A DNA stretch of 64,000 nt, taken from NCBI GenBank assembly GCA_001510575.1, contig LNGK01000003.1, positions 4,045,732 through 4,109,731 on the forward strand. Direction: 5' to 3'. Of this stretch, positions 1 through 11,830 are shown in pieces; the stretch's first letter is position 1, and each line of letters opens with the position of its first letter. A program made the translations under genes and the position numbers. Source of the DNA: Knoxdaviesia capensis. Its lineage: Eukaryota; Ascomycota; Sordariomycetes; Microascales; Gondwanamycetaceae. The notes beneath the pieces were generated by a model, which was not told the origin of the DNA, made no database searches, and saw nothing but the letters and a program-made list of their open reading frames with translations.

Positions 1-3000
1 GAATTTTTGATATAGTGCGCATAGATCACATGCGTGGGTGGCTATGAAGCCAATTTCTGGAGAAGGCGGAGAGAGGGACAGGCAAGATTACCATAAGCAA
101 GGGTTTGGATTACCTGGATTATGAGGGAGGCCTGTCGGCTGAATTCAGATAATCCAGGACATCGAAATTACCAGCAACGTATGTACTGTACTACGTCGTT
201 TGCTGTTACCAGCTTTTCGATAGTGGTGTCACCCACGTGTTGCTAGTTACTCGTAGCCACCGTCCAAATCCAAAGAGCAGCAGGATGATATCCAGCTCAG
301 ACACGTACACTCGCTTACAAGATACAACCAATATTGACCCCAAACAGGAAATCACAAGACCGTGAAGATAACGGCCTCCCCCTCGACAGTATAGTGGGGA
401 ATATGGCGTTAAATGAGGGCTGCCAGAAGTAATAACAGCCATCATCATAACTTCCTTGTCCAAGCCCACACTCACCGTTCAAGTGGTCGCATTTAGAACA
501 GATTTAGAAGCTCTCAGATCTACCTGCCCACCTACGGTAATCTCCTCCTTTACCCAGCAAAAGGGTTGCAATGGGTTCATGTCCATCGTTCTCGGGGTTC
601 CAGTATTGAGTCCACCTGCATAAGATAGCAATCTTAAGCACATAAATGGCGGCTAGGGGGGGGAACTAATCGCCCAAAAAAAAAGATTTTCAAGCCCTCA
701 CAGCCCACAATCAACGACGGCCTCCAACTTAGGTATACAGTACTGTACAGAGTGGCACGACGCCTGAATGTGGCCACTGAGTGACCGAAGCGGCGCCCCT
801 GGCTACTGGATTTAGGCGGTGCTGGTGCTACCGTCGTTTATTCTTCGTGCTTATAGAGTTCTGTGCCTGTCCCTCTTTCTCTCTCCCCGCAGAAACAGTC
901 TCTTGCTGGCTGTCATCGGTGGTTGCGGACGGGAACGGTGACGAGCAAAGCCGGTATTGAGCCTCTCACAGCCACGCACAGGACGTCAACGGTTCCCAGT
1001 TGAGACCGAATCCCGAATACGCGGGTACTCTACTGTACATACTGTATATGTGTACGTGCAGGTACCTTCATGCTCTATGGACAAACGGGGAGAAAAGCCC
1101 TCGCTATCTATTCCGTCTCCTGAAGAGGGCTTGTGGTACAGACAACTTGCCCAAGCCCCCCCGTGATTCGATGCTATGGATCGACGGGCAGAGCCTATCA
1201 CGATGGGTTGTTGTCACCTGTGCTTCATCCAGGCTACACTTGTCTTCTACGGGGACAGATACAGTAAGGACAGTGCTACTACACACCAAAACTCAAAAAT
1301 AAAGCTTAACCATAATGGGATTCAGGAACACCGGCACACACCTCTTTGTTGCTTTTAGGAGGTGGGTGGTACGAGGAGGGGAAGCTTCCATCTCCATTGG
1401 TGGGCGGCCCCGTAGGACCAGCGTTACTGGGCCTCTGAACCCTGCATCTGGACAGCGTTTCTGGCGTTTCTGCTTTTGCTCTTCCGTGCCTCTCCTCGCT
1501 TTCAAACACCATCCATCTCCCCTGTGTTGGGAAAAGGGTGACAAGGTTTTGGGTTGGTGGTGGATGCCGTCGATGTGAACCTAACCCCCAAGGGTCAGTT
1601 CGCCTTGATCTGGAGCTACGAGTTACATGTACGCAGAGTACAGTACTTACTGTAAAGAGAGTCAGAGACATCAGGACGTAAACAAGACCCCGTCGTCTGG
1701 AGTGATTTCCCTTGATCTGGCTGACACAGTCGGGACCCTCTGCTTGCATCTCGGGGTCGTCAACCTCACTTGTCTGTAGAGAAAAGGAAACCTAGGAAAG
1801 CCATGCTTGTTGGCACCTGCCACACCGTCCGTCGCATTTCAGATGCGGTAGAAGGCAGGAAAAGCAAAGACTTGGCTGGATGGCCGATCGCCGGGACTCG
1901 TAGAGAAGAGTGCAACCCAGCTCCTTTTTCTCCCCTAATCCTGGCGGGTTTTCCGTCTTGTTCGTCCCACCTTTTTTTCTTTCGATTTTGTTAGTTTTTT
2001 ATTTTTGTTTTAGTTCGGTTTTAATTTATTTATATTTTTCCTCTCTTTTTTTTCCCTTATTTTCCCCTCGTCTCTCCACACCATAGAATGTTCAACTCTC
2101 CAACACATCGGCCATCACGGACTACATGTTGCTGCGTCTGTTGTCTATATCTTTCTTTTAGCCCCTCCGTCAATTGCGTCCTTCTTGGTCACCTCGCGCC
2201 TCTTTCTTGACCATCTGCTGGCTTGTTTTCTTGCCTCCTCTCTCACTCTTCCCGTTTTCTCGACATATCTGGGCTGGTCCATTGCATCCCCGCCGTTTCT
2301 TGCCTTCTTCTTCTTCGGTGCTATCTGGCAGTTCCGGTTCCATCTCAGTTTGGCTCTGAAGACCACGCAATTTCTGTATGTGTTGTCCATTCCCGCTCTG
2401 CGGTGGCCCTCTTGAAGTCAATCCAATACCTTTGCTGTGGTGTACGAGGGCGTCTTTCATCGTCCGAGAAGCCAGCCCGAACCCCGGAGCAACGCATAAT
2501 ATCGCCAAGGCATATCTCAGCAAGCAGTGCCGTTTCCACTCTCACATCCACCAAACTCAACAGCAGTAATTGCCAACTTCACTTCCGGCACTCGGTTTCT
2601 CGTGATTCTTGACTTGGCCACTGCACTAGATCATCGAATAACAAGCCCTTCTTTCCCACCACGGCTCCCTTTCCCTGACTAAGCATGTTAACCTCTGTCT
2701 TATGTTTCTCTGTGCTTTTAGATTCAGATCCCGTGGACTCTTTCGATTTTTCCTTCGTCGTCCTCCTGTTCACTCTTGATTCTATACGGCCTTAATATCT
2801 TGCTTTGCCTCCCACCCACAATCAGCTGGCCTGACCGAAGCCCCTCCAAAAAGCGAAAGTCCGGAGGAAGGTGCGATCCTGTGCAAATTCGCTTTGCTTC
2901 CTTCCTGCCAAACTTCTCTTCCACTCGACTTTCCCCACTCTCGGCATTCTTTCCGATCGAAGCCGTAGTCCGCTCAACTTTGTTTGATTTGTGGGCGGCC

Positions 3001-3373
3001 TGTTTTTTTTTTCTCTGGCCATCCTGAGTAAAAATCCGTTCCTCCCCCCTTCCTTCCTCTCGATCATCTCCGGTCTCGTCTCGTCTTCCGCTCCGATCCG
3101 ACCCGACGAATCGACCGGAATCGACGACCCGCAATTTCCATCCTCCCGCGGACCGATCGATCCATTCACACACAACGTCCTCCTTATCACCGCTCCTTGT
3201 CCTCATACGTAAACATCTCATTTCGAGGCGGACTCGCTCAATTTTGGAATAATGTCTCGATAGCTTCCGACTGTTCTCAAACTGTCATCCCTCGAATAAA
3301 AGCGTCTTCGATCTCTATTTTGTCTCCATCCTCTTCTATTCCCAGAGGCACGAACCTCTCTGTCTCTCTCACC
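1..3373. other. Gene-free left flank and pyrimidine-rich leader of the chitin-synthase activator
   Basis: I see no recognisable coding gene here. Open frames are short, on conflicting strands and of low complexity. Positions 1-1750 are mixed-composition DNA with several GTACTGTAC-type palindromes (183, 740, 1031, 1638). From about 1950 to 3373 the plus strand becomes strongly pyrimidine-rich (T/C runs). This is the usual composition of promoters and 5' leaders in filamentous fungi, and it belongs to the gene that starts at 3374. Confidence 0.6.
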
Positions 3374-6300
3374 ATGGCCTACCAAGGCCAATACAACAAC
3401 GGTCCGCCTCGACCCGGCCCCGGCCCTGGCCCCGGCCCGGGTCAATATCAAGGTCCGCCTCAAAACGGCCAATACGATGGTTACCAGGATGGCTATGGGT
3501 ACGGAGCCTATGACGATGGCGGTGGCTCTCCCGGCGGTGGCCGTGGAGGATACGGCGGCGGCGGCGGCGGAGGATCCGACTATGGCGGTGGAATGTACCA
3601 AGATCCCAACTTCAACCGTGGGCCTCCGCAAGGCCGTGGCGGCCCGCCTCCGCAAGACTACTACGGTCCTCCCAGAGGAGGCGGTGGTGGTGGCCGCCCA
3701 ATGGGTCCTCCGGGCCCGGGACGTGGAGGTCCCCCTCCCATGGGACGCCCACCAACGGCAAACGGGGACTACCCTCCTCGCGGAGGTCTTCCTCCGGGTC
3801 CGGGAAGAGGAGGCTTCCGCCCAGCCACTCGCGGCGGCCGTCCAGGCCCTCCCGAACGAGCTGGCACTGTTGATCCTTCATGTATGTTGTAGCCAATGTG
3901 TTGAGTGCCGCGTGGTTTAAGATGCAGTTCTTTTCTAACCCGTCTGTCTTCTGTTTGTTAGCTTTCCGTGGCCAGCGGAGCCCCCAACAAGGCGGATTTA
4001 ACGGCAACGGCCCGTACGGTGGCTTTCCCGACGATGGAAGTCAACTCGCAAATCAGATGGGCAATATGGACATCAACCAGGGGCGACCGCCGCCACCCGG
4101 TGCCCGGGGAGGAAGTGTTCCCCCACAATCCCGGGGCCCCCCGATGCGGCCCGGTCCTCCGCAACAGCAGTTCAACGACCCCCGCCGTGGCCCTGGCCCT
4201 GACGAGTACGGCCAGCCTGAGTACAACGATGGATACGGCCGAGGCCCGCCCATGGGCAACGAAAATTACGGCCTCCCTTCCCGTAGCATGACCATGCCCG
4301 CGCCTGACCCGATGCTTCGCAACGGCCCGGCTCCTCCGATGCCCTACAACAACGGCAGTGGAATGCCGATGAGCCGGGGCATGGCCCCTCCCCAACGTCC
4401 AGCCACCGCCCAGAGCAATCGCGGCCCGCCGGCAATGATGATGAACGGGCCCGATCAGTACGGGCCTGGTGGCGGTCGTCCCCCACCACCCCAGCAACAA
4501 CAGCAGGAGTACGGTGGTGGAAATGATGGCGGTCCTTCGGTTGACGATTTCTACGACAGCTACTATGACCCCCAGGGCCCGGAACCGCCGCGTGACTTTG
4601 CTGGGCGTCCCGGAAGTCTGGACTCTCCTGCTGGACGTCCGGGGCCTAGAGGCCCTGACGGTCCGCAAGACTTCAATGGCGGCATGGCACCGGCTCGGAC
4701 CTCTCTGGATTTCCAAAGAGGTCCGGGCGGACCTGGTCGGCCTCCCAGCGGCGGGCTCAATCCCGAACTCGGCCGCACGAAATCCCAGCCCAACCTGCGT
4801 CAGCAGGCGTCGTTCACCGATATGTCAGGCGACGTACCCCCGATGCCCAATGGCGGATTCCAACAGTATGGGCCTGGCCCTTCGCCCAGCCCCGGTCCGG
4901 GGGCTGGCGTTGGCTTTCCCGGGCCTAATCGTGCTTCGGGTGGGCCGGGACTTCCGTCGAATCCGGCGGCTATGAAGCCACCTGGCATGGGCGGTCCTCT
5001 CGACATGCTGCCCTCACACCCCACGCCTGTTCGACCCGGTCTGATGAGTGGTTCAATGGTCAACGTGGACAGACCGCCATCATTACGGGGATATAACGGT
5101 CCGCCCAGCCAATCGCCGCAATCGCAGCAAATGCCACCGCAGAACTACCCCCCTCAGCAGATGATGCCGCAACAGCAAATGGGCCAACAGCAACAGCCAC
5201 AGATGACACCGCCACAGGACCGCGACTCGATGTCCGGGCCGCCGGAACCGCCGGTGACGCAGGAAGAGCTGGACCGCATGCGGATCCTTGTCAAGTCTGA
5301 CCCGGGCGACCAAGAGATTGCTCTCAAGTTCTGCAAGCGGCTGCTGGAGGCGGCGGAGGTCCTGGTGCCGAACATCCCGGACACCAAGGCGCGAGCACGC
5401 GCACGCGAACGGTACACGCTGGAGGCGCAGAAGGTATTGAAGAAGCTGGCGGCGGCGCAAAACGTCGAGGCCATGTTCATGCTTGCCGACCGGCTGGGGC
5501 GGGGCTTCTTTGGCGGCGAGCCCGACCACAAGGAGGCGTTCACGCTGTACCAGAGCGCAGCCAAGCTCGGCCACGCGGCGGCAGCGTACCGCACCGCGGT
5601 GTGCTGCGAGATTGGCCACGAGGAGGGCGGCGGCACGCGCAAGGACCCGCTGAAGGCGATCCAGTGGTACAAGCGGGCGGCGACGCTGGGCGACCCGCCA
5701 GCCATGTACAAGGTGGGCATGATCATGCTGAAGGGGCTGCTGGGGCAGCAGAAGAACCCGCGCGAGGCGGTGAGCTGGCTGAAGCGGGCGGCGGAGCGGG
5801 CGGACCGGGAGAACCCGCACGCGCTGCACGAGCTGGGGCTGCTGTACGAGTCGGCGGCGCCGAACGACGCGATTGTGCGGGACGAGGCGTACGCGTTCAC
5901 GCTGTTCAAGCAGGCGGCGGAGCTGGGGTACAAGTTCTCGCAGTTCCGGCTGGGGGCGGCGTTCGAGTACGGGCTGATGGGGTGTCCGATCGACGCGCGC
6001 CAGTCGATCATGTGGTACAGCCGCGCGGCGCAGCAGGAGGAGCACCAGTCGGAGCTGGCGCTGAGCGGCTGGTACCTGACGGGCGCGGAGGGCGTGCTGG
6101 GCCAGAGCGACACCGAGGCGTACCTGTGGGCGCGCAAGGCGGCCATGGCCGGGCTGGCCAAGGCCGAGTATGCCATGGGCCACTTTACCGAGGTCGGCAT
6201 TGGTGTTCCGGCCAACATGGACGATGCGAAGCGGTGGTACTGGCGTGCGGCGGGTGAGACTTCCTTCTTTTCCCTCCGAGTGTGTCAGTTGGCTCATTCT

Positions 6301-6585
6301 CTGAATGAATATACTGACGTTGTTTTTGTTTTTGTTTTTTGTTCTTCGAACAGCCCAGGACTTCCCCAAGGCTCGTGACCGGCTTGAAGATCTCAAGCGG
6401 TCCGGCAAGTCGGCGCCGCGCCAGCGCGAGCGGATCTCGCGGAGTAAGATGGGCAAGCAAGATGGTGAGTTTTGTCTTTCTCTCTCTCTCTCTCTCTTCT
6501 CTCCTCACAGTTACACATGCTGAAGGAGATTCCCCTACTAACCCACACCCTTGCTCCCTCAATAGATGCGTTCTGGGGGCGGTAA
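3374..6585 (+). CDS. Chitin synthase activator / Sel1-repeat protein (Skt5/Chs4 family)
   Basis: Predicted exons are 3374-3881, 3962-6253, 6354-6464 and 6566-6585, giving 976 residues; all junctions are GT-AG and keep frame. Residues 1 to about 610 are Pro/Gly/Gln/Asn-rich and probably disordered. From about residue 620 to 930 there is a run of Sel1 (TPR-like) repeats with A..LY..AA.LGH, AI.WYKRAA.LGD and Y.W.RKAA..G signatures, followed by a basic tail with FPKARDRLEDLKRSG. Family members such as yeast Skt5/Shc1 and fungal Chs4/Csr proteins recruit and activate chitin synthase at growth sites, so cell-wall chitin deposition at the plasma membrane is the expected role. The start is chosen for its CACCATGG context; an in-frame ATG at 3197 exists but adds unconserved sequence. 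The last exon is only 20 nt and the predicted end (DAFWGR) has no CaaX prenylation box, which some family members carry. Family assignment is firm; the last exon is less so. Confidence 0.88.
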
Positions 6586-8287
6586 AAGCGCCATCCTCAC
6601 CCACCTTTCTCACTATCCCGTCCAATCTACCCACATCGTCATTCTTCTCATTCACATACATGCACATCATCTACGCCATCTAATGAAGCCGGGGGGAAGG
6701 GAATCCGGGGACGGGGGTGTTCTTTTTTTTTTACGGGGGTCTGTGGACATGGATGAACCCCCCCCTCTCACTGGTGAAAAGAAAGCACGTTTATTCCTCC
6801 AATCTTCTTTTTTCCCTTAATTTCTTCTTCTTCTTCACAGATTCGACACTTCTTTCTGGATCTTCGTTACTCTTGTCTTTCGTCTTTTTTTTTTTCATTC
6901 TCTAGGGTAGCAAATGGCTGTTCCTTTTTCTCTGTCATATCTCCGGAGTCTGTCTCTTTTGAAAGCCTTTGGTGCATCGTCCTCTTCTTCCATCTGGTCT
7001 CTCGGCCCCGTGAATGTGTATTTTTCTGTCTTTTTCCTTCCATCTGGCTGTCCGGAACAGTATTCAATGAAGAAAAACAGAATTCAGGAAGACGGGTTTC
7101 ATGTGCGGCGGCAGTGCCTCCGGAGTGTCCTACGACTCGTTGGCCGCGGACTTCCGGAGTTGGTTTGTTTCGTGACGACGCCGACCACGGGTCCAGTCAT
7201 CACCAGCTCCTCCCTGCCGGCTCTCGATCGACAAAATCCATCTGCACAGCTGGTCGCGCAAGTCTCATTCGAAGTTCAAATCAAAAGATAAAATGGGGTT
7301 TTGATGACTATAAACTAAGGTAGGAAAATGAAAAATAGTGGTTATACATAGGACGGGGGGCGTGCCCAATAGCCACACCAACACACACACAACTCAATAT
7401 GAAGGAGTACATGGATGCTATCATGGATGCTATGCTGTCACCGGGCCCTCTCTCTCTCCCTTCTTCTTGTTTTTCTCTCTCTCTCGCCCGCTGCGTGCGC
7501 GATCTGGAGAGAAAAAACAATCAACAGATCTTGGATCCCACCGCTCTCTCCGCTCTCTGCTGTCCGAACTGGGACTCTCTCTCCCTCCACCGCTGAGAAA
7601 AAAAAGTAATTAAAAAACACAGAAAAGAAAAGAATAATGTGAGTATGTACATGCCGGTGGGTCGTGCACGCCCGTATGTGTAGGTAGTTTGTGTATATAT
7701 AACGAAATGCCAAATGCAAATCTCCAGAAGAGTATAGGTGATGTCCCCTCTGGTGTCTGATGATGTTTTTAACTTAGCCTCCCCCGTTCTCTCCCGTCCA
7801 AAGTCCACCCTCCCCGGTACTCCCCCCCACAGGTATCATTTAAGAAAAGAAAAGCAAAAAAGAAAAGGAGAACAAACAAAGAGAGCGTTGTATAGGTGTG
7901 GGATGGGAGGAACCGTCAGATCCAGATCTACTGGATATATAGGGGGACGGAAGGTTGAAATTAGAGGGAACGAGGGAAAAGAATGCGTGTATGAAGACCA
8001 CCGACAAAAGAAAATCAAAAATAAGAGTAAAACGCGCCCTCGCTCATGCAGTTCGTCGTTGCGTTTCAAAAAAGAGACAAGATAAAAAAGAAAAAGAAAG
8101 AGGCTATCATTCATCGGGGTCGTGTTTCTCCAGCAGCGTCTGCTGGTCCGGAGAAAGGAGGGCCGCAAGGAAGTCCAGCTTTGCTGATGCCGAAGGAAGA
8201 ATCCCACCAGGAACGCCGTCGCCAGTCGCCGCCTTCCCATAAAACACGAAGAATACAAAAAGACACACAACATGTGAGTAGAGTTCA
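6586..8287. other. Convergent 3' intergenic region
   Basis: This is the space between the 3' ends of two convergent genes. It is T-rich on the left and A-rich on the right, with CT and T tracts near 6475-6510, 6720 and 7450-7500, as expected of 3' UTRs transcribed toward each other. No supportable coding region is visible; the short open frames are low-complexity. Confidence 0.6.
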
Positions 8288-11200
8288 TCATGTGTGGAGA
8301 AGGTCGTGCGCCTGACGGTGCTGCCTCCGCAGCCGGAAGTTCTTCAGCAGAATCGGCGGCGCCCGCTCATCACGGGCCCGCACCTCCACCGGCCGGCCGG
8401 CCGCAGCCCGCCGCGCCACGCTCGACGACACCGGGGCCGCGCCGACAATCAGCGCACCAACCTTCACCCGGAAGTTGAGCAGGTCGATGGCGTTGTCGCC
8501 GCCGAGCGCCAGGTTGAGCGCGTCGGCGACCGTCGGCGCCGTGCGGCCGCGGCCAATCGCCGGGCTGGCATTGGTGAAGAACTGCTGCAGGATGGCCTGC
8601 GCGCCCGAGGCGTCGCTGAGACTCTGCTGCTGCAGCACAAACAGCACCGCAATCCGCGCAAAGTCCAGCACGTCCTCGTTGACCGTGAACGTCGACTCGG
8701 GCGGCGGGATCGTCGTGGTGACGGTGGTGGTGGTGGTTCCCGTCAGCGTCGGCGTCGGCATGATCGTGGTGACGAACGTCCGCGTGGTCGCAAAGATCGT
8801 CGTCACCACTGCGCTGGCCATCGGCTCGGTCTGCGCCGCGTTGAGAAGCGCCGCCTGGAGCGGGATGTCGGTGATCACCGGGACAGGCTCCGCAGATACT
8901 GCCGCGGCAACAAGGACTGCACTAGCATTTTCCGATTCATCCTCCGCAGAGCCATCACCGACGCTGAACGCCTGGGACAGGGCAAATGCCGCCGATACCC
9001 CGGCGCGCACCGAGCGGCCCTCAAAGGTAACCAGCGAGTTCTGGGCAACACACGACAGATCGCCGGTGTTGAAGCGAGCCAGAATAGCGGTTCCGGACAA
9101 CGGCACCGAGAAGTTCCGGGCCTGGACGATCAGACGGGGGATGGCCTCGCCAAGAGTAACGTTGTTGATGTTGTTCGACTCGTTGGCCACAACGAGCGTG
9201 GCGGTGGTACATCCCGAAGCCCCGTTTTGCGAGCAGTCCGAGCCGGTGAATCCGTTGGTGCAGATACACGAACAGACGCCCTGCGCGATAACGTTGGTGC
9301 CGCCGTTCTGGCACACCAGGCTGGTGCGGCACTGCACCAACGCCGAGTCGGCTGCCGGCTGCTGGTTCTGTTTCCGGAACACGAGGAACTCCAGTGGGAC
9401 AAGAACCGCCGCAGCAATCACCCCCAGCCCGAAAATCACAATGAGGATGATCGCCCACAGCGGGAGACCGCAGCAGCGGCGCTTTCTCTGCTTCTCGTCC
9501 TCCTGGGGTGGCAAATCGGCACCATCACTGCTGCCTCCGGGAGATCGGGCTCCACCCATAGCACGCGGGCTCTGGTTCTCCCCAGGAGCCAACGGCCACG
9601 ACGTTGCTGATTGGAACCAGCTCTGGTTGCGGCTGGGGCGACGGCCAGCATTTGCTTGCGCAGGAGGCGGAAATGCTGCCAACATATCGGAGAAGCCGGA
9701 TTGTCGGCCGTTGTCTAGAGGAAAACAAGAAGAGTTAGTATGTATGCTCAGATAGGAGAGAAACTTCACGGTCAAGGAAACAAAAAAAGGGTGTAGGTCA
9801 GGAACATACAGGACAACGCCTCGGAATCTCTCACGGCAGCCTTCTCGTCAAGGAACTCAAAGTCCTGTTCAAACCGGCTACCAGGCCGCTTGCCCTTATC
9901 AATCATGGCCGCTAACCGCGTGGCGCGACGGATCAGTTCCGGCAAGCTCGTCATACTGCCGCGGCCGTTCGCAGCATCCGGGTCGATCTTCGGGGGCCTC
10001 CGTATCGCGGACATGTGGTTGAACTGCGGTGACGAGGGTCGGTCCAGGGACAAAGACATCGGGTCGAGCGCGGTGGCAGCCGCCAGAGAGTTCCGGATGG
10101 CGTTGCGCGTGGCATCCGGGTTCGGCGGCACGGCGTTGGCCGATGCATCGGGAATGCCCTGAATGTCGGAGTCGTTGCTGGACATGTCCGAGTCGGACGA
10201 GATCGAGGGGCTAGCAAACGGGTTGGAATCGGAACTGCCCGAGCTTTGAGGGGGTGAGCTGGGTCCTCGGACGGGTGACGATGGGCGGTTGTTCAGTGGA
10301 AGTGGCGATGGTGGTGCTGCAGGACGGTTCATGACTATCGACGGCTTTCCAACCTGCCCAATGCTGGCACTCCGCACCAAGTTCGACTCTGAGCTGCTTT
10401 CAGTGGCGGGACCAGAGAAGAGAATGGTATCCCGCATGTCGTCGATGTCGTCGTAGCCGTAGAGTGACGACTGGCGATAAGCAGGGCTGGCTCCAGGCGA
10501 CGAGGTTCCAAAGCTTTCGGGAATGGCAGCGCTGGACGCAATCGACATGTGAGATCTCGAGCGAGGGCTTTCTTCAGGAATGGGAGAGACATAAGACATG
10601 TTGGAGTAGAAGGAAGAAGCTCCACGTCTCGCGGACGGGGGAGGGCCAAGATTAACACTTCGTCGAGGAGGGGGGACACTAGGAGGGCCAGCAGGGACGG
10701 GAAAGTCGGGAATTGAGTCAATGGTGGACGAAGTCAGCCGCGCCGGGTCACCACTCATGGGCGCATTCATCATCATCATCATAGGCACAGTCGAAACAGG
10801 GTCGATGTCCGAGGGGATACTGTCGGGCCTCGAGTCGTACTGATAGGCAGGGGTTGGGTTTTGAACACGAGAGTTGTCCAACAACGACGGAACACGGCTG
10901 GGACGGGGAGGGCGTTGGGGCGGCGGGCCCCGCGGCTGCGACTGAAACTGGTTGTTCAACGTATCCGGGGGAGGAGCCGGAGTGGGAATGGGCGCAGGTA
11001 GAGGCCACTGGGGGAGTATGGTAGGCCTGGAAATGGTCGGGTTGCCTTCTCGAAGCGGCAACGAAGGAGGAGGGCGAGGCTTGCCCTGCGGACGGGGGAT
11101 TCGAGACTGTCCGGGAAGGGAGTCGGCATTACTTGCCATCGGGAGCGACATGGGCGCCGGCAGCGGCATACGTGTCGACTCTGTGTACTCGGCAACGGTT

Positions 11201-11310
11201 ACTTGCTGGGGAAAGCCGCCGCCACGCAGGGCCAGATCGGGACGGTCTCTACCTATGCGGTTGGGGCCGCCCGGTCGGTCCGCATTCCGTCCATCTTGAG
11301 AGCGATTCAT
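8288..11310 (-). CDS. Large single-pass membrane glycoprotein with an EGF-like domain
   Basis: There are two exons, 11310-9810 and 9714-8288, joined by a 95-nt intron (donor gtatgt, branch actaac, acceptor ctctag), giving 975 residues. An in-frame stop lies directly before the ATG. Residues 1 to about 580 are Pro/Ser/Arg-rich and predicted disordered. A basic KRRCC-type stop precedes one hydrophobic helix at about 584-613. An EGF-like module follows at about 629-661, with six cysteines and a CxCxCTNGFTGSDC-type core. After that come a Cys-poor ectodomain with Asn-Xaa-Thr/Ser sites, a Thr-rich stalk and a basic C-terminal tail. The positive charges before the helix suggest the N-terminal half is cytosolic and the EGF half is outside (inference). 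Similar fungal proteins are annotated as EGF-domain or glycoprotein X-like proteins of unknown function. A surface or cell-wall sensing role is possible, but nothing in the sequence proves it. Confidence 0.8.
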
Positions 11311-11799
11311 TTAGAGCAAAATTTGGAGAGATGTCACAGTCATGGCAGGAGAACGAAGGATCAGGAGAAGAACAAGAAAGCCCGGAACATGCAGTCAAAC
11401 GCCGACAGAAAAAGAAAGAAAAAAAGAAGGTAAAACGAATGGAAATGCGGCCGGCCGTTAAGAGGATTGGTGTGGAAAACGAGAGAAGATTGCGAAGCAC
11501 TGCGGGAACAGATGATGACGAGTTACACAGGAGCACTGCTGTTGTGTCAGTCACACACGGTGTAAATAGAAAGCCCGAGGATCGAATAATAAAGGCTTGT
11601 CGTCGAAAAAAAAGGAGAGAGCGGGAGGAGAAAGTGCGATCAGTGGCGTATCGTATCGTTCTATGGGGTTGGTCTAATCGATGTCGGCGAGATATTCGGG
11701 AGAGCAAAAGAGGCGTGAAGAGAATAATATTACAACCGTCAAGGCGAGATTTCGAGAGAACGAATGGAAAAGAAAGAATGTACTTTGAGTGAGTGAGTG

Positions 11800-11830
11800 A
11801 GTGAAAGAGAGAGAGAGAGAGAGAGAGTAT
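11800..11830. repeat. GAGT and GA microsatellite
   Basis: A run of GAGT units passes directly into a GA dinucleotide run. It lies in the upstream region of the glycoprotein gene, where the coding-strand sense is CT. Confidence 0.8.

Noticed and set aside
3197..3373. In-frame upstream start for the chitin-synthase activator
   Set aside because: It would add 59 residues translated from pyrimidine-rich leader; the 3374 ATG has a much better context.
5083..6456. Antisense open frame of 457 codons opposite the chitin-synthase activator
   Set aside because: Arg/Leu/Gln-rich shadow of the Sel1-repeat exon.
8294..9755. Two antisense open frames of more than 420 codons opposite the EGF glycoprotein
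   Set aside because: Mirror frames of a G/C-rich coding exon. No family features, and they overlap each other in different frames.
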